Shown here: in pieces, positions 1 through 13,140 of the stretch
Layout: each line of letters opens with the position of its first letter
Numbering within the stretch: position 1 is the stretch's first letter
Source: Prostheceraeus crozeri
Taxonomy: Eukaryota > Platyhelminthes > Polycladida > Euryleptidae
Assembly (NCBI GenBank): GCA_907163375.1
Contig: CAJQUW010004458.1
Span: 248,001 to 312,000, forward strand
DNA: 64,000 bases
Direction: 5' to 3'
The notes under the pieces: generated by a model
The model's input: the letters and a program-made list of their open reading frames with translations, nothing else
What the model was told of the DNA's origin: nothing
Databases searched by the model: none
Translations under genes and position numbers: made by a program

Positions 1-1
1 G

Positions 2-226
2 GTTTATGAATGTGAAGCAACTGAGCGATGTTCCACTGAGCAACAGCTACTTATCGAGGAGCTCGACAGCAACTGTGCAATGATCATGTTGCTAGACGAC
101 GAAGAGAAAAGTCTGGTCCAGTACATACTCATTGGACGACGCCTGCTGAAGCGAGATGAAATGAAGATGATGTTGATGTCGCAGCAAAACGGCTTACAGG
201 ATCTGGACATTAAAATTAGGATGTAA
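2..226 (+). other. Open-frame fragment at left edge, unrecognised
   Basis: A 74-codon frame is open from the window edge to a TAA at 224-226. It is acidic at first (EELDSN, LLDDEEK) and then basic (IGRRLLKRDE). The style recalls the N-terminus of Harbinger-type nucleases, but no diagnostic motif is present. It has no PKA similarity and no clear splice acceptor. It may be a transposon remnant or chance. Confidence 0.2.
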
Positions 227-3200
227 TCAGAATGAAATGGTATGGTTTCATAATTGGAAATGATTTTGAAGCTGGTTGAAGGACTGCACCGTCTGCACCC
301 CTATAGGGAAAGACTTAGCGGAAAACACGTAATAAAGGAAAATGGTAATGTGATCAAGCAAAATTTATATCAAATTTGTATGAGTAAAATTTTACTTCGT
401 AAAGGTCGATAAATGATTCTGATAAAGGTTTCTTCTGATATTTGCTTTGTCCTGTCTCATCTGCAAAATAGCAAATGAGAAGGCAATCACTTACTGATTC
501 AGAAGAAAGCTAGCTCAATTTCACTATTTCATCTTTCACTTCCCGTACTGATGTCACTAAGTACATTGCAAAGCCAAATATCCGGATCTTATCGCTTGCA
601 GACGGATGAGTTTTCAGTCTGATTAACAATTTTCGCGATCAAGTATCGTGTCCTCGCTTCAAATACTTTCAAAATTGGTCGAACATTTCAGGTCCGAGTG
701 GTATATAGATCATGGAAGGCAGTCGATCAGTTGTACAAAAATACTGATTTCAATATACTTACTTATCTAATGTTCATACAGAACATGTGACATGGATCAT
801 TCACCAGTGAGATTTAACTGATGACATTTCAAAAATATTTAACTGACGTAGAAATTGTTTGATTTATTTGTTGTTGGTGCGGCGTTTAAAGGCTATGCAT
901 GAGTCATCTTCAGTGTAAAATCATGTCAGTGCGTTAGCTAAAGAAGTATAAAAATACATTTACATTTGCAAATTATGATTAACTGATAATGATTTTACTG
1001 TCACTCGTATGGTAATCATGATAATAATTATAAAAGGATTCATCATTAATAGTGCATCAATAATGACAAAGCGGACTAAGCTCATTCTTGTATAAAAATG
1101 GAAAATGTATAATATTTTCTGCATAGACGCAGTATGTACAATATGCAGATGACGTATCATTTTTTAGCCACTAAATTACGTGAGCATTTGGCGTCTAGTC
1201 AAATGCACTATCTAAGTATGATAACCAATCAACCAATATAATGCTAATTACGACAAGGATCCCATTAGATCAATTGGCTGTTATTTTTTTGGAGCGCTGC
1301 ATTTTGTTTGAAAGTGTGCAATATATCACATCAATGAATTCGATGCGTTCCACATCTATGTAAGCGTCTTTATTGTGTTTTCATCAAAGCTATGCTTCAG
1401 TTGCATTGATCTGAACTAGATGTCTGCAATCTTGGTAAATTTACCTTCAACGACGCACGAACGCGACTAAACAATTTAAAGTGGATTAAAAGTTCAGTCA
1501 AAGGGTCAAAGGGTTGTGGATGTGTACGATATAACAAAAAGCTTTTATCAAATTTTATTTATGACAAACCCCGCTGTGGAAAATGCACTCTATTTAAATG
1601 ACAATAAGCACGAATGCGACACGAATAACACATTAATCCCCTTCCGATAGCGCAATCGCCAATCACCCACGTAAAAAAACCCGGGGTACTGAGGCATCTT
1701 TGTAATTTACTATATTTTCAACTAGCAGTAGGCCTATATGATGCACTAAGTATTTCAAGCCGTTTTCATTTTCATGCATTTAATGACGGCGATGACATAC
1801 TACAGCGTTCACTATGACTTAGAGGTTAGATTAAAATATTCCTAAAGCGTATGAATTTTAGCACAGAGTATCTGAGAGTGTTTAGTAAAATCGCCCATTT
1901 TTAGAGGATACAACTCGTATACAACTAATCATTTAACTGATTGAACATAATATTACAGCGAAATAAACTAACAAATATCACATTTAATTACGGTCTAACT
2001 GAATTTCATGTGTTAGACACGATTTGATTCCTGAGACTCGCACCGCTGAGTTAGAGGTTCCTATTTCGCGCATATTGCCGTAGATATCTATCGACGTCTT
2101 GGTGCATCGAGGTTCCCATCCAGAGCTCTAATATTTAAGTTCTTATTAAGCGCTTGAACGTTCACAATGATGACATATTTGTCATTGACATTAAATTTTT
2201 TTTTAGTGAAGTATTAATAGGTACTAATAATAATGTTGATAGGCATTAGCATTAATTAAGTTGTACTAATGCACGTGTACTTTTTGTATACTATCCGATG
2301 TCCTTTCATTGATTGTTCTCATTTCTTTTGAATTTTTCTAAAAATATCAAAAGATGCCGTACCTCTCAACAAACATAAAAACTCAAAATAAATGCAGTTT
2401 ATTGCCACAAAATTTCCGATGAAGTGATTCGATCGATCGTTGCTGGAATTAGACATCCTTGGAAAGAAAAACTAATGCCGCATCAGGAACCATCAGAGTT
2501 CAACAGGGCAAATCAGTTAATTCCCTATTTATGATCAGGATTATTCTTGTATCGATCTGAAGAACGTTCTACCTCACCGTATGATGAATTATTCAAAAGA
2601 ACATCTTTGGCTTCTTTAATCTAGCAGCACTGCTGTTGTGAGAAAGTTCTTCCAATCGATTGATGAACTTATAAATGGTGAATCTATTGAAGACAATCAA
2701 ATGAAGTCACTGTTGAATGAATGAGTCGCATCATGTTATTTTTATTTCATAAATCGGCTGGTAGTAGGAATGTAAATTATTTCGAAACGCTTCAGTTCAG
2801 AGAGAGTGGGAAAGCGTCGATCGCGTAGAGGGAAGGAAGAAGAAAAAGAGAAACGGGAGAAAGAATAATAGGTGCAGACAATCGGTGTGTTGTTGCCTGC
2901 CTGCTCCTGCTTCTACCCTGTTTCGTCCTTGTCGCACGAGTCGTCTTCCCTCAGGGTGAACTGGTTCGCTCGTCTACGCTGTCCTGCCAAGAAGGCAAAG
3001 CTTAGTTAGGGAAGAACATTTTCTATCCCTCTCTGCCTCGTTTCCCTTCTGTCTCACTTCCCGATTCCAAATTGAAGCAATCCATCGATCATACATCTTC
3101 CCAGCTACAATCCTTTCGCTATCCCTACTTCTCCCCTTCCTAGCAAATAATGCTTTCCTTGTGTTGTCATACAGGCAAGTTAGCGAACAGCACATGTACA

Positions 3201-3534
3201 TACATGAATTTTACTTGGTTAATTTTTATCTTAATGTCGAGGATGTACAAGCGAACATAACTTCAAAGTCTGACTCCTGAGTAGATACACTGATTGAGGC
3301 ATGTCAGTGTAACTTGAATGCTGATCTTCACTTAAAATACATGCGTTGATTGGGTGTCTTCGGAATTTTCTGATGTGTGAAAATCGATCTGGAAAATCTG
3401 TCTTTTGACACGATGTTCAGTGTACCAGTCAGCAGCGAAATATACTAGGTTTTTGTCTGAATTTGCATTTTCCATTTCTTCTTTAAATGTATCGTTGTAT
3501 TTTTATGAAGCTAATGCCGACTTCTTTATTTCAG
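227..3534 (+). other. PKA-C intron upstream of exon 4 (3' part)
   Basis: Non-coding sequence leading into the TTCTTTATTTCAG acceptor of exon 4. The only compositional feature is a strongly purine-rich block at about 2799-2873, followed by a pyrimidine-rich, less AT-rich stretch to about 3190. I found no glycine-loop exon here, so exons 1-3 of the kinase lie before the window. No mobile element is recognisable. Confidence 0.5.
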
Positions 3535-3633
3535 GTGGTGAAGTTGAAGCAAGTAGAACACACGTTGAATGAAAAACGAATTCTTCAAGCCATTACCTTC
3601 CCCTTTCTGGTGAACCTCGAGTATTCCTTCAAG
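3535..3633 (+). CDS. PKA-C: PKA catalytic subunit, exon equivalent to mouse exon 4 (residues 79-111)
   Basis: This exon is 99 nt (33 codons, phase 0 at both ends) between a TTTCAG acceptor and a GTAATA donor. It begins [14 protein letters not shown] and ends NLEYSFK. It encodes helix C and beta 4 of the kinase N-lobe. It keeps the helix-C glutamate (Glu91) that salt-bridges Lys72, and the regulatory-spine leucines Leu95 and Leu106. The kinase phosphorylates Ser/Thr in Arg-rich sites once cAMP releases the R subunits. The borders match the vertebrate exon as I remember it. The ATP-lysine exon must be upstream of the window. The identification is very secure; only the ortholog name (Pka-C1 or PRKACA-like) is inferred. 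Confidence 0.96.
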
Positions 3634-5745
3634 GTAATAATGATAAAATAACACTATTTGGAAAATCCGACATGATGGATTGCACAGTTTATTTTGAAAC
3701 ACCATTAATCGATGAAAACTCGATGCTCACATTAATCTCGCATGAAGTTGAAAGGTTGTGACATAATGAACATATGAATTTACGATTTTCACATGTATGC
3801 GAATATCTCATGAAAAGTCTCAACACCCGGATTTTAATCACATTTTGCTTCAAATGTTGATAAGTGCATTTGCTTCTCATGAGCGGTAATCGCATGCTAT
3901 TATGCATCCGTTATCAGGACTGGCATGAAAATGCATTTACATCATGAAAGAGATTCATGATGCTTGTGTTATTGCTGAATATGGTTCATGTTTTAATTGC
4001 ATGTTATTATTGTATAGATCACTTGAAGATATGCCGAGTTCAAACAACAGCATTAATCCACATCATGATAGGCGTCATTGTTAAAACAGACACATCGAAA
4101 CGCTGTCTTCAGCGTCTTCATTGCTTTATGTAAAGATTAAAGTTTTCTGTGACTTAAAAACGGTCAGAAGCCACGTTTTAATACCTAAGGTGTAATACAG
4201 AGATGCACCTGATTTCAAATCCGGCTGGATTTTTTGCTACAATGTTAATAAATGAGTGTGTTTTGCATGACACGATTGCATTACCTTTCTATCAAGCATA
4301 GCAATATTAACAGAAGTAATATTGAGTCATGTGTTTGCCATTTAGTATATAATTTGTCTGACTCCTAGGTAACCCCCCCCGTATAGGATGAGACTAAATT
4401 GTTTATGAAGTTATCTTCGTTACCACAGCCCGATGCTCCTAATGATGGATATTAATTATTTCTGATAAGCTCCTTTGAACAGGTAGGATCGCGAGGTTCA
4501 CGTCGTATAGATAGACAGAATGTCCCCTTATCAATATCAATATTATGAGATGAACTAATTGTTTACGGTTTATAGGAACGCAATTGTCTTGTCTCATATT
4601 CTAGCAAACATTGGTGTCTGACTCAGGAGTTTTCTTTGCTTAAGAAATCGCAAAATCTCGCACTTTTGTAGATTCAAATTAAGAAATTTCGCCACGACGC
4701 AAGAGCATAATTCATAAAACAATAGGCCCACATTGTGAAAGTGACCTTGTATCTCGAGCGGCTTGTTATTATCCTTAATTACAATCGATCTCTGATAATT
4801 TGTTATCGATTGATTATTTACAGTCCGGACCGATTCCTTCAATAATCTGAAGTGACATTGATATTAAAGAAAATGTGATCAATTTAAGCATGATGAGGAC
4901 ATTTTCTGTCCTACAAGATATTGCTCCTCAATTTTCAATTCCCTAAATGAACTATGTATATCCGGCGCAGTGTTATGCTTTTCAGCCGCAGAAAGCGGTT
5001 ATGGACATGGTGCAGTTTTTAAGTATGCAAAACCAGACTCAACAATGGCATATTTGGCCGACAAGCTTCTGTGAAAATGACAGTATATGTATTAAGGTTG
5101 TCCATGTCTTCGTCAACTTTCCAGTCAGCGATGAATCCTTTCCTGTTCGATGAATCGTGTATTTAGCACCGCAAAACCGTCTATGTAATGACTCCTGTTC
5201 GGCGCAGGTTTAAATTCAAGACAATGATGATTAGGAGTTCAAATCCAAGATATGGACTCTTCAAGTTTTGAAGAAAATCTTACATAGAAATCAATCAATC
5301 TTCAGCATCTTCCTTTGCATCTTGGTTTAGTTGAAGTCGAATAAGAAGCACAGGGTGTTGTTGTCATACACAAACTTGTCACTTCATCTTAATTTTGAAT
5401 TTAACTTGAAAAATATCCATTTTTGTTGGTTACAGACCATTACAAACCTAGCCCAGAATAGATGACATCGTTATCGTGGAACTTTGCTTTCTTAGGGTGG
5501 AAGATGGTATTCATGTTTGGGCGTTGGCAATCATAATCGTGATAAACACGTGTTTTCAAAAAAAATAATTTCAAATCAGATTTGATGATTATATAAACCA
5601 GCATATTTACTTTGATATCGATGCAGCCGTAGGCACATAAGTGTTGTTATCAAACCGCATCAAGATCCCCTGGCCTTCTATTATAAATTATTCAGCTATC
5701 CGCATTATGCTTTGTAGAACTGCACTTCAAAGATCGACAATGATA
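3634..5745 (+). other. PKA-C intron, proximal part
   Basis: AT-rich non-coding sequence after the exon 4 donor. The short open frames have no recognisable domains. A C8 run at 4373-4380 is the only oddity I see. Confidence 0.45.
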
Positions 5746-6474
5746 AAATGATGTCATTTTACATCATTTAATTTTTGAAAAATGATATAAAGTGATGTCA
5801 TCAAAAATTTTTGTTCCATTATATTTTCTAATGATAGATTCTTCGCATTTTGTATTGTAGCAGATTTAGTCTCTTTCGATTGTTCTACCAATCTCCTTCC
5901 CCACTGGTTGATTCAGGTAGCAAAAAGCAGCAAGCTATTGTGTCAGTCTGTCTATCACGCATATTGTCAAATAATGACGGACTGCAGGTGCGCTAAGAAA
6001 CAGATGTGACTCACACATCGAAATTTGAAAATGCGAGTCCGGTCAAAGCTCGACATTTCGCACTTGGACAATTATGATTCTGGTTAATAAAGACCGCCGT
6101 TTTCTGGGATTAACTCTATATGTACAGTGTATATCTCATATATTGCTGGTTACTTGAGACTTCCAGTAGACCTATGATTGAACATTGAACTAATTTATAA
6201 CTGTCTTGATGTTTTTGAAGTCTTGACTGTAATCTATATATTTTTACTCTTTTTTCGTGCTCTAAATACTGTTGGTCTAACCAACTGCATATTGTAGACA
6301 TATTTGTAATTCGAATGTACGAGTACAAAGCTTAAATCAAAACTTGCGATGTGTAATGTATGTGTTCGTATCGTATGACTAGATCTATTTACGGTGTATG
6401 CCTGCATATATTTCACTAAAAAAATGGTGCATTTTTGTTATAAAAAATTAAAATGATATAAAATGATATCATTT
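5746..6474. repeat. Possible AT-rich element with about 30-bp terminal inverted repeats
   Basis: The sequence AAATGATGTCATTTTACATC at the left recurs in inverted, slightly diverged form at 6443-6474 (reverse complement starts AAATGATATCATTTTATATC). The roughly 730-bp interior is non-coding. Each end is also a local palindrome, so chance similarity between AT-rich palindromes is possible. No target duplication was established. Confidence 0.3.
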
Positions 6475-8841
6475 ATTATCATTTTAAAAATAAAATGATG
6501 TTATTGCCGATCATAGCTACACTTTGCATGACTATATAATTTTCTATGCATTCATTTTCCTCACTGTTCCACGTTGCAACTTCTGTCTGAGTGAGACATT
6601 GCAGTGAGTGATGCACTTCTGTTTAATTTACATGGCATTTTCATTCAGAAGACTATCTGCAATTCACATGCGTTTTATCTTTCCGCCACTAAATGGAAAC
6701 AGTACATTAGTACGTACTACAGCAATGAAGCCTCAGACGAGAGGAGTTAGTAGTAAATACCTTGAAATTCCCTTGGCAGTGAAGAATGCTCCCATAATTT
6801 CAGCATCAAACTATCAACTACTGCAGTTTCTGATTTCACTGCGCGCACGTTTCCCTCAACCTTAGCTAAAAAGCGCCAGTGACAGGCATTGTGACTTTTT
6901 AAGTAGTACACTGTTGTGGATGAATTCTGCTTTCTGCCTCATTAATTTGTTTCATTAACATTTCAAGTGATATAGATCAGATCGTAATTGATAATTTGTT
7001 TAAATAATCGAAGCTGAAGACCTTATGTCAATCTGAAGAGAATTAATGCAATGATGAGCTTGACAAATGTTACTTACGATGTTGAAGTCAGCCTGATCAT
7101 TGAATGCATACGATGACAATTATCGTTGAATGCATTTTTGGATCCTTATAATAGACAATGAAAGTTGTCTTCACAACGATGACAGTGCATGAATTGCGAT
7201 GTAGAATCATGATGTCTCCTGGAAGTATACAGTATTTGCACCACATCACGGTCATGAGGTCTCCGTTCTAAAGAAGTCATTGAAAGATTTTTTATAGTGC
7301 GAGATCTCTCTGTAATTGCACTGTTGACTACTGCGGTCACTGGGCGAATGAGCATCGTAGAAGTAATAAATTTGGATTTAAATAGATGAGTGCATCTTCT
7401 TTCTGAATTGAAAATGCCTTTGCGGGTATGAATTTTGACAAAATCCTCGCTCTATGTCTAGAATCTGGTGATATTGATGACAAACGAAATATTGGATACT
7501 AATTTAAGTCAAGCTGCTGCAATGGATGTCTTAATTTCATACTGATAAGTCGGTGTAAAAACCTTATATCGAGATAGTCGCACAATAAGGAAGCTAAAGT
7601 CACTGAAAGCTCAATATTAGATTATCAGATAAACTATGGCTTAAAATTGAATGCAATCGTATTCGTCATCGGAGTCAATCTTGTAGCGCTTAATTACATC
7701 GATTTACGTAAACGTATATTTTTATTCACCATTGCTGATGTTACATGTAGATGGTACAGCTGATCTTGTCCTTTAATTCGTGCATTCAAATCCATTCGAT
7801 ATATGCCAAAATAGAAAAAATAAAAACGAATACGAAGTGCTTTGGCTTCTGTGTAAATCGATGAATTCACTTCAACAGTGGGCTAAATAAATATCAAGCA
7901 CATGAACCAAGTATTGCGAATCAGTTTGGTAGCAAAACCTGCGAGTTGCACGTACTGAAACGACCTGATTTGCACCACTATCACACCTTACCCAATCCGT
8001 CGATCGGTTCATTTTGTAATGCTCGACTCATGTACAACTTTGTAATAGTATAGACTTCTAAGATAGAATGTAGAAAAGTAGCAGATCAAGTGGTGACAGA
8101 GGGTAATATTGTTAAAATTGTTAACATTTATCGTAATTTCTAGCATCTCATAAAATCCCGGTTTGCTCTTTCTTCTGTGACCTTTATTCTTTCGCAATAG
8201 GCTTTACTAAGCCATCCCTTTGCAATTATATATACGCAGATGCTACACGCAACATTGTCAAACCTCTCAACTCAGTATTTCTTTAATGCATTTTAGCCTC
8301 ATCCATCAAAACAAATAAGTTGCCTCGTTGATACATTAATTGTTTCGTTAAGAAGAGTAATTTAGAACTCGCAATTCTGTGGGAAGGATGCGAAATCGTT
8401 GATGCATGAACTTGCGTTTGCAAATATAGCAAACGTTTCCTAAAAAAATCTATCCTTTTGACTTGCTCATATTTGATTCTTCTGTAACACAGTATGATCG
8501 AATGATTTCATTCATGGAACTATATGTAGTGAATGTCTCAATTGTGATCAAATATTTTGTCTATAGTTTGGAGAATCAGAACTTTAGAGAGTTGAAAATG
8601 AGACAAATTATATTTATCAATAGAATAACATTAAACAGTGCAACAATAAGTGATAACACAAAAAATTGAAGGTATGAGTAAAAGTACGTGGAAGTCAGAA
8701 AAATGTAAAAAAATCAGCTCGCTCAAATGCCAATACCAACGGCTGTCCCATCAGAGAGACTGAGACCACCGATACGACGGTCAGTTCCGCGGAGCCTCAG
8801 ATTGACGGCCCTAAAAATCGCAAACTGTGGTTGAACCCTAA
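6475..8841 (+). other. PKA-C intron, no recognised gene
   Basis: Mostly AT-rich non-coding DNA. The last 130 bases (8711-8841), just outside the 3' end of the LINE insertion, are noticeably more GC-rich and of unknown origin. Confidence 0.4.
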
Positions 8842-11757
8842 TTTTTTTTACTGAATTTTCACCCCTAGCACAGCTATGAGCCATGAACGAAGCTAGGGGT
8901 TACTCAATGAAAAGTAACAAATTGTATTATTTTAAATAAATTTTAAAAAAAAACAGATCTTCTAATCTGATTAAGCTGTCCCCATCAGAAACCTATTCGC
9001 ACGCCTCTTGAAAGTATCAAGATTGTATTGGTCAGGAAAAGTGGTGTGGAGAAGCTGATTCCAAAGCTGTGCCGTGCGAACAAAATAGCTTTTCGAGCGA
9101 CTCACAGTACGTGCGCGTTCTAAGCTCACATTATAGCATGTGAGTGCATTAGCTCTGCGTGTGCTTCTGGAGAAGATCTTAGGTTTGGGTACGCACTCAT
9201 TTACTGCAGAGCTGCTTCTACCGAAATAGTACCTGTAGAAGAGACTGAGTGAAGCAACATCCCGTCTGACGGAGAGCGGCTGCAACTTGCTAGCAAGTTT
9301 TTCACCCATGAGATTCTTGACACGTTTCTCAACCCATTCAAGGAGGTTAAGATGCGTTTGTGGGGCGCCTGATGACAACAATACTCCATCAGAGGACGAA
9401 TAGTGGACTTGTAAAGATAGCAGACAGTCTGTGGTGGAAGATAGCTGCTGGCACGATAGAGACTACCAATGCGTTGAGCTGCCTGCTTGCTAATGGATTG
9501 GATGTACGGTTTCCATGACAAGTCTTTCGTAACCGCCAATCCAAGGAAGGAGATGGAATCTTGTTCTCTGATCCTATTATCTGACATCTTAATGCTATGA
9601 TCATCATCTCCTTTAAGTCGTGAGTGCAGAATACTCTTGAGTTTTTGAAGGATTGAAGGAAACAAGCCAATTGGCGCCCCATTCTGAGACCCTGTGTAAG
9701 TCTTCATTAAGAACGTCGCATAACTGCTGACGTTGCTGAGTGTTCTTAGCGAGTCGCTCATTGGAATTGAAGAGTGTTGTGTCATCTGCATACATCACCA
9801 ATTTACTCACTAGGCAGTCTGGGAGGTCGTTGATGTACAGCAGAAAAAGAGTGGGTCCCAAAATTGACCCTTGAGGAACTCCTGCATTGACAAACTTGGT
9901 GGAAGACTTTTGGCCATCCAAGACGACAGATATCTGCCGGTCACTAAGGAAAGAAGCAAGAAGTTTGTGGAGTTGATCAGCAACTCCATAGGACTTCAGC
10001 TTCATAAGGAGTCCCTGATGCCAGACTTTATCGAATGCCTTGGAAATATCCAAGGCAACTGATCTCGTCTCACCTTGTCTGTCAAGGACACGACTCACAT
10101 GTTCAGTGACATGAAAGAATATCTGCAGTTTATCGAGAGTGCTTGAAGCCATACTGTTCTTCTGATAGAAGGTTCTGAGTTTCAAGGAAGTTAACAATGT
10201 GTTGGTTAATCACTGCTTCAAAAATCTTGCCAGCAATTGGAAGCAGGCTGATAGGACAGTAACTAGATGGAAGAGATGAGTCAGAACCTTTCTTTGGAAC
10301 TGGAACCGCGGAAGCTACTTTCCAACAAGAGGGAAACTCACCGGTGGATACACATCTACTGAACAGTTTAGATAAAAGTGGAGAAAGCTCAGGTGAGGGA
10401 TGCTTGAAGACCGAAACCGGGATGCCATCTGGTCCACTAGACTTAGATATCGAGACCGGCGATGATCTTTTTGACGTTTCGGACTGTGACTGAAGGAGGA
10501 CTAACTGTCTCATCAGTGCGCGTGGGAATTGGAGGTGGAATTCTACCTCTATCGTCTAATGAAGAATTATTCGCAAACTCCTTGCAAAGAAGCTCGGCTT
10601 TGTCTGCTGAGGTTGTCGCCATAGAAGTACTGACTTCCGCATGACGGAGTGCTGGGATGGAGGATTTGTTCCTATTGGTGACACTGTTGTAAATCCTCCA
10701 GAAGTCCTTAGAGCCAAGCTTTTGGGTAGCAATGGATTTCCGTACATACAAAGCGTAACGGCTTTTGGCCTGATGTATGGTTTCCTTGCAATGTCTACGT
10801 GCGGTTTTGTACAATTCAAGATTGCCAGCGCTACTGTCACGCTTATACTTATGGAAAAAGTGGTCACGCTGGCAACTTGCAGCTGCACATTCTGGTGTAA
10901 ACCAAGGTTGTGAGTGGGGCTTCATTTGGAAAGTACGGTGATGAATGTAGGCCAACATCCCTATCTGAAGCCACTCTGTCTGTCAGTTCTTGCGCCGACT
11001 TGTGGACGTTCTCCCTCAGAATCAAATTCTCAGCTTGAACTTGACTAAGAAAAGTGCGGAAGCCACACCAGTCTGCTTTGAAGGATTGATAGACTTCTAT
11101 GGAAGGGTGCAGACGGTATGGAGCAAATTTGTTTGCCAGAAACTGTGATAGCACAGTGATCAAACGTGCCGAGGGGAGAAGTAACCTTGTGTGAAAAACA
11201 AGTTGGATTTGAGGTGAGAAACAGGTCAAGGAGATATCCAGTATCCCCAGTTCGGTCAGGCACTCTGGTAGGACAAGTGACAATTTGACAAAGGTTGTGA
11301 GAGACAGCGAAATCCTGGGCTGCCTGACCGGAGAGATCGGTGGTGCGTGAGTGCACAAGCCAGTCAACATTGTGCACGTTGAAGTCACCAAAAACGGCAA
11401 CTTCAGCGCTGGGATACTCTTGTAGAAGAGAATCGATCTTGTCAGAAAGAACATTGAAAATATCCTACGAAACCTTCTCAAGGGAAGGCTTGTCTTGGCA
11501 TAGACTCCAAGACCATGACAAGGTGCTTTATCCATCCGGTGAAATATGTATCCATCAGGATTAACGTCGCTTGATGACACAATGGGATCTAACCTGTTTT
11601 CCGACAGGGCTAGAAGATCTGGTGACTTACCTTGCAGGAAGATGTTGATGTCGTCGTAATTGGACCTCAGTCCTCTTACGTTGCTGAAGCTGATCCTGAG
11701 AGGGGTTTTGAGCTTGACGGCTTGACTACGTTTCTTGTGTGTCTTTCTCATTTTCAT
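8842..11757 (-). mobile_element. Non-LTR retrotransposon (LINE) copy, endonuclease plus reverse transcriptase, decayed
   Basis: On the minus strand, pieces of one LINE ORF occur in order but in different frames. First is an APE-type endonuclease (about 11757-11045, with ISFSNVRGLRSN and a late FDHCAITV). Next is a linker and reverse-transcriptase fingers (10958-10130, SSGPDGIPVSVF). Then comes the palm (10197-9613) with ALDISKAFDKVWH, GVPQGSILGPTLFLLY and the catalytic YADD at 9792-9781. Last is the C-terminal region (9791-8971, LFYRYYFGRSSS). At least five frame changes separate the pieces, so the copy is inactive. The 3' end is marked by an oligo(A)8 on the minus strand (8842-8849). It lies antisense in the PKA intron. 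It belongs to the Jockey/CR1/I group of LINEs in the broad sense; I cannot fix the clade. Confidence 0.88.
8861..8900 (-). other. Stem-loop in LINE 3' UTR
   Basis: Nine-base perfect inverted repeat ACCCCTAGC / GCTAGGGGT enclosing 22 bases, ending 11 bases before the oligo(A) tail of the LINE. A terminal stem-loop at this position is the usual place for recognition by the element's own reverse transcriptase. Confidence 0.6.
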
Positions 11758-12345
11758 AATTTCTCATAGAATATCAATCAAATAAACGAAAATTATACTG
11801 TACAACAAAGTGATACAAGAAACTTTGGAAGGCATCAGAAAAACGTAAATAATAGCAACAAAGCTGCAATAAATAATACGCAAAAAGACACTTATAGGCA
11901 CAGTTCATGTCGCAAAAGCTTGAAGAAACCCAAATGAGAACCCCTTTGCCGTAACAATGGGTACAAGTCAGGTAGGCCACAGAGGAACCGGATACAGCTA
12001 CACGGGCTAAACCCCTCAGTAAAGCTACCCACGCATGTCCGTGGCAGTGGAACTGTACCGCCTTTGTTAGAGCAATTGACCGGGCCTTCCTCCCAAAGCA
12101 TTACCAGTGGGTTCGGGACCCTCGAACTACCTGATGCCCGTATGCCGTGAATACGTTGGATCTGTCACACCTTAACCTGCAACAAACGGGAAAGTGCAAA
12201 AGAGAGCAGTGGATCTCAAATGAGCCAAATAAGTGCCATGCCCAAAAACCTGATTCAACAACATGAAACATCTGATGACTGTTCATATCTCGCAAACCAG
12301 GGGGTGGTGTTAATTGGGACGGCCGAAGCCTACCACGCATTTAAA
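11758..12345 (-). other. Probable 5' region of the LINE
   Basis: Moderately GC-rich sequence directly upstream (in element sense) of the endonuclease frame. Three short minus frames (11774-11980, 11892-12101, 12101-12340) have no recognisable motif. Base composition and position suggest untranslated leader or a decayed first ORF of the LINE, but this is inference. Confidence 0.35.
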
Positions 12346-12429
12346 ATAAACAAACGTGGAGAATAAGAATGAAAAATTAATCAAACATAAATAAATTCAA
12401 TGACCAGTAAAATAAAAATAATAAACCTA

Positions 12430-12737
12430 ACCAGACTGTGAATGAAACCTAACCCAGGACATGGTCATAGATCATGGCTTGTCCCATTGGTTGATTAGTC
12501 GACGAGCCAATCGCTTTTGATAAGCGACATATTCTCTGTGGAGCACTCTGTCCGTAGAGCATATCAGAGGAGTGAATGACCCACGGAGTTTTTCAGCGGC
12601 TTTGCAGTATTTGGACTTCTTCACCCCTGTGGCACGATTGAAAACGGCCTCCAATGAAACTTGATAAACTATGATTAAAAGGCTGCTCTCGTATTCGAGA
12701 AAATATCTCACTCCCTTGAATTTTTACCAATCCTTCG
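12430..12737 (-). pseudogene. Unclassified mobile-element ORF fragment, copy A
   Basis: Minus-strand reading gives EGLVKIQGSEIFSRIREQ, then after a frame change RATGVKKSKYCKAAEKL, CSTDRVLHREYVAYQKR and INQWDKP. A stop codon follows, then SMTMSWVRF. I recall similar HREY...QKR...KW.KSY proteins from repetitive ORFs of corals and other invertebrates, but I cannot name the superfamily. The frame change and in-frame stop make this a relic. Its upstream 67 bases are repeated in inverted orientation at 13040-13106. Confidence 0.5.
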
Positions 12738-12836
12738 TTCAATAAAAATATATTCTTCTCGACGCTTCGGGTCCGGACCCATCGTCACAGTTATGTGAAA
12801 CAGCAACTCCTGCACCCAAAAGGACCTGAGTCATCA

Positions 12837-13140
12837 GTTGAGCGCCATCCGTCACCGAGAATTTGACCCATTAAGCTCAGTATCTCTCAAGATGGTGGTC
12901 CAGGTCCCTAACGCAAAGTTGCTGCCTTCTTCCGCCTTTGCACTCAACCTATTGGTGGTGAACTTCACTCTTTTAACAAGAAATCTCCTCACCGATGGAT
13001 CAACGAAGCCACGGCAAAATTAGGCAAAAGTAACTTGAGCGAAGGATTTGCAACAATTCAAAGGAGTGAGATGTTTTCTCGAATACGAGTGCAACCATTT
13101 AATCATAATCACGATCTTCCCGTTTGCTGCCATCACTTAT
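12837..13140 (+). pseudogene. Unclassified mobile-element ORF fragment, copy B
   Basis: Plus-strand reading includes ATAKLGKSNLSEGFATIQ followed by RSEMFSRIRVQPFNHNHDLP, aligning with copy A over EGxxxIQxSExFSRIRxQPFNH. The earlier part (HREFDPLSSVSLKMV) is in another frame. The two copies face in opposite directions. Their shared 67-base segments match at 59 of 67 positions by my count. Confidence 0.45.

Noticed and set aside
2799-3200. Alternative promoter or first exon before exon 4
   Set aside because: Composition shifts here, but a first exon at this point would skip the glycine loop and ATP lysine, and no start codon in phase with exon 4 with a donor was evident.
9871-10913. Plus-strand frames at 9871-10062, 10462-10644 and 10641-10913
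   Set aside because: Antisense shadows of the LINE reverse-transcriptase and linker region.
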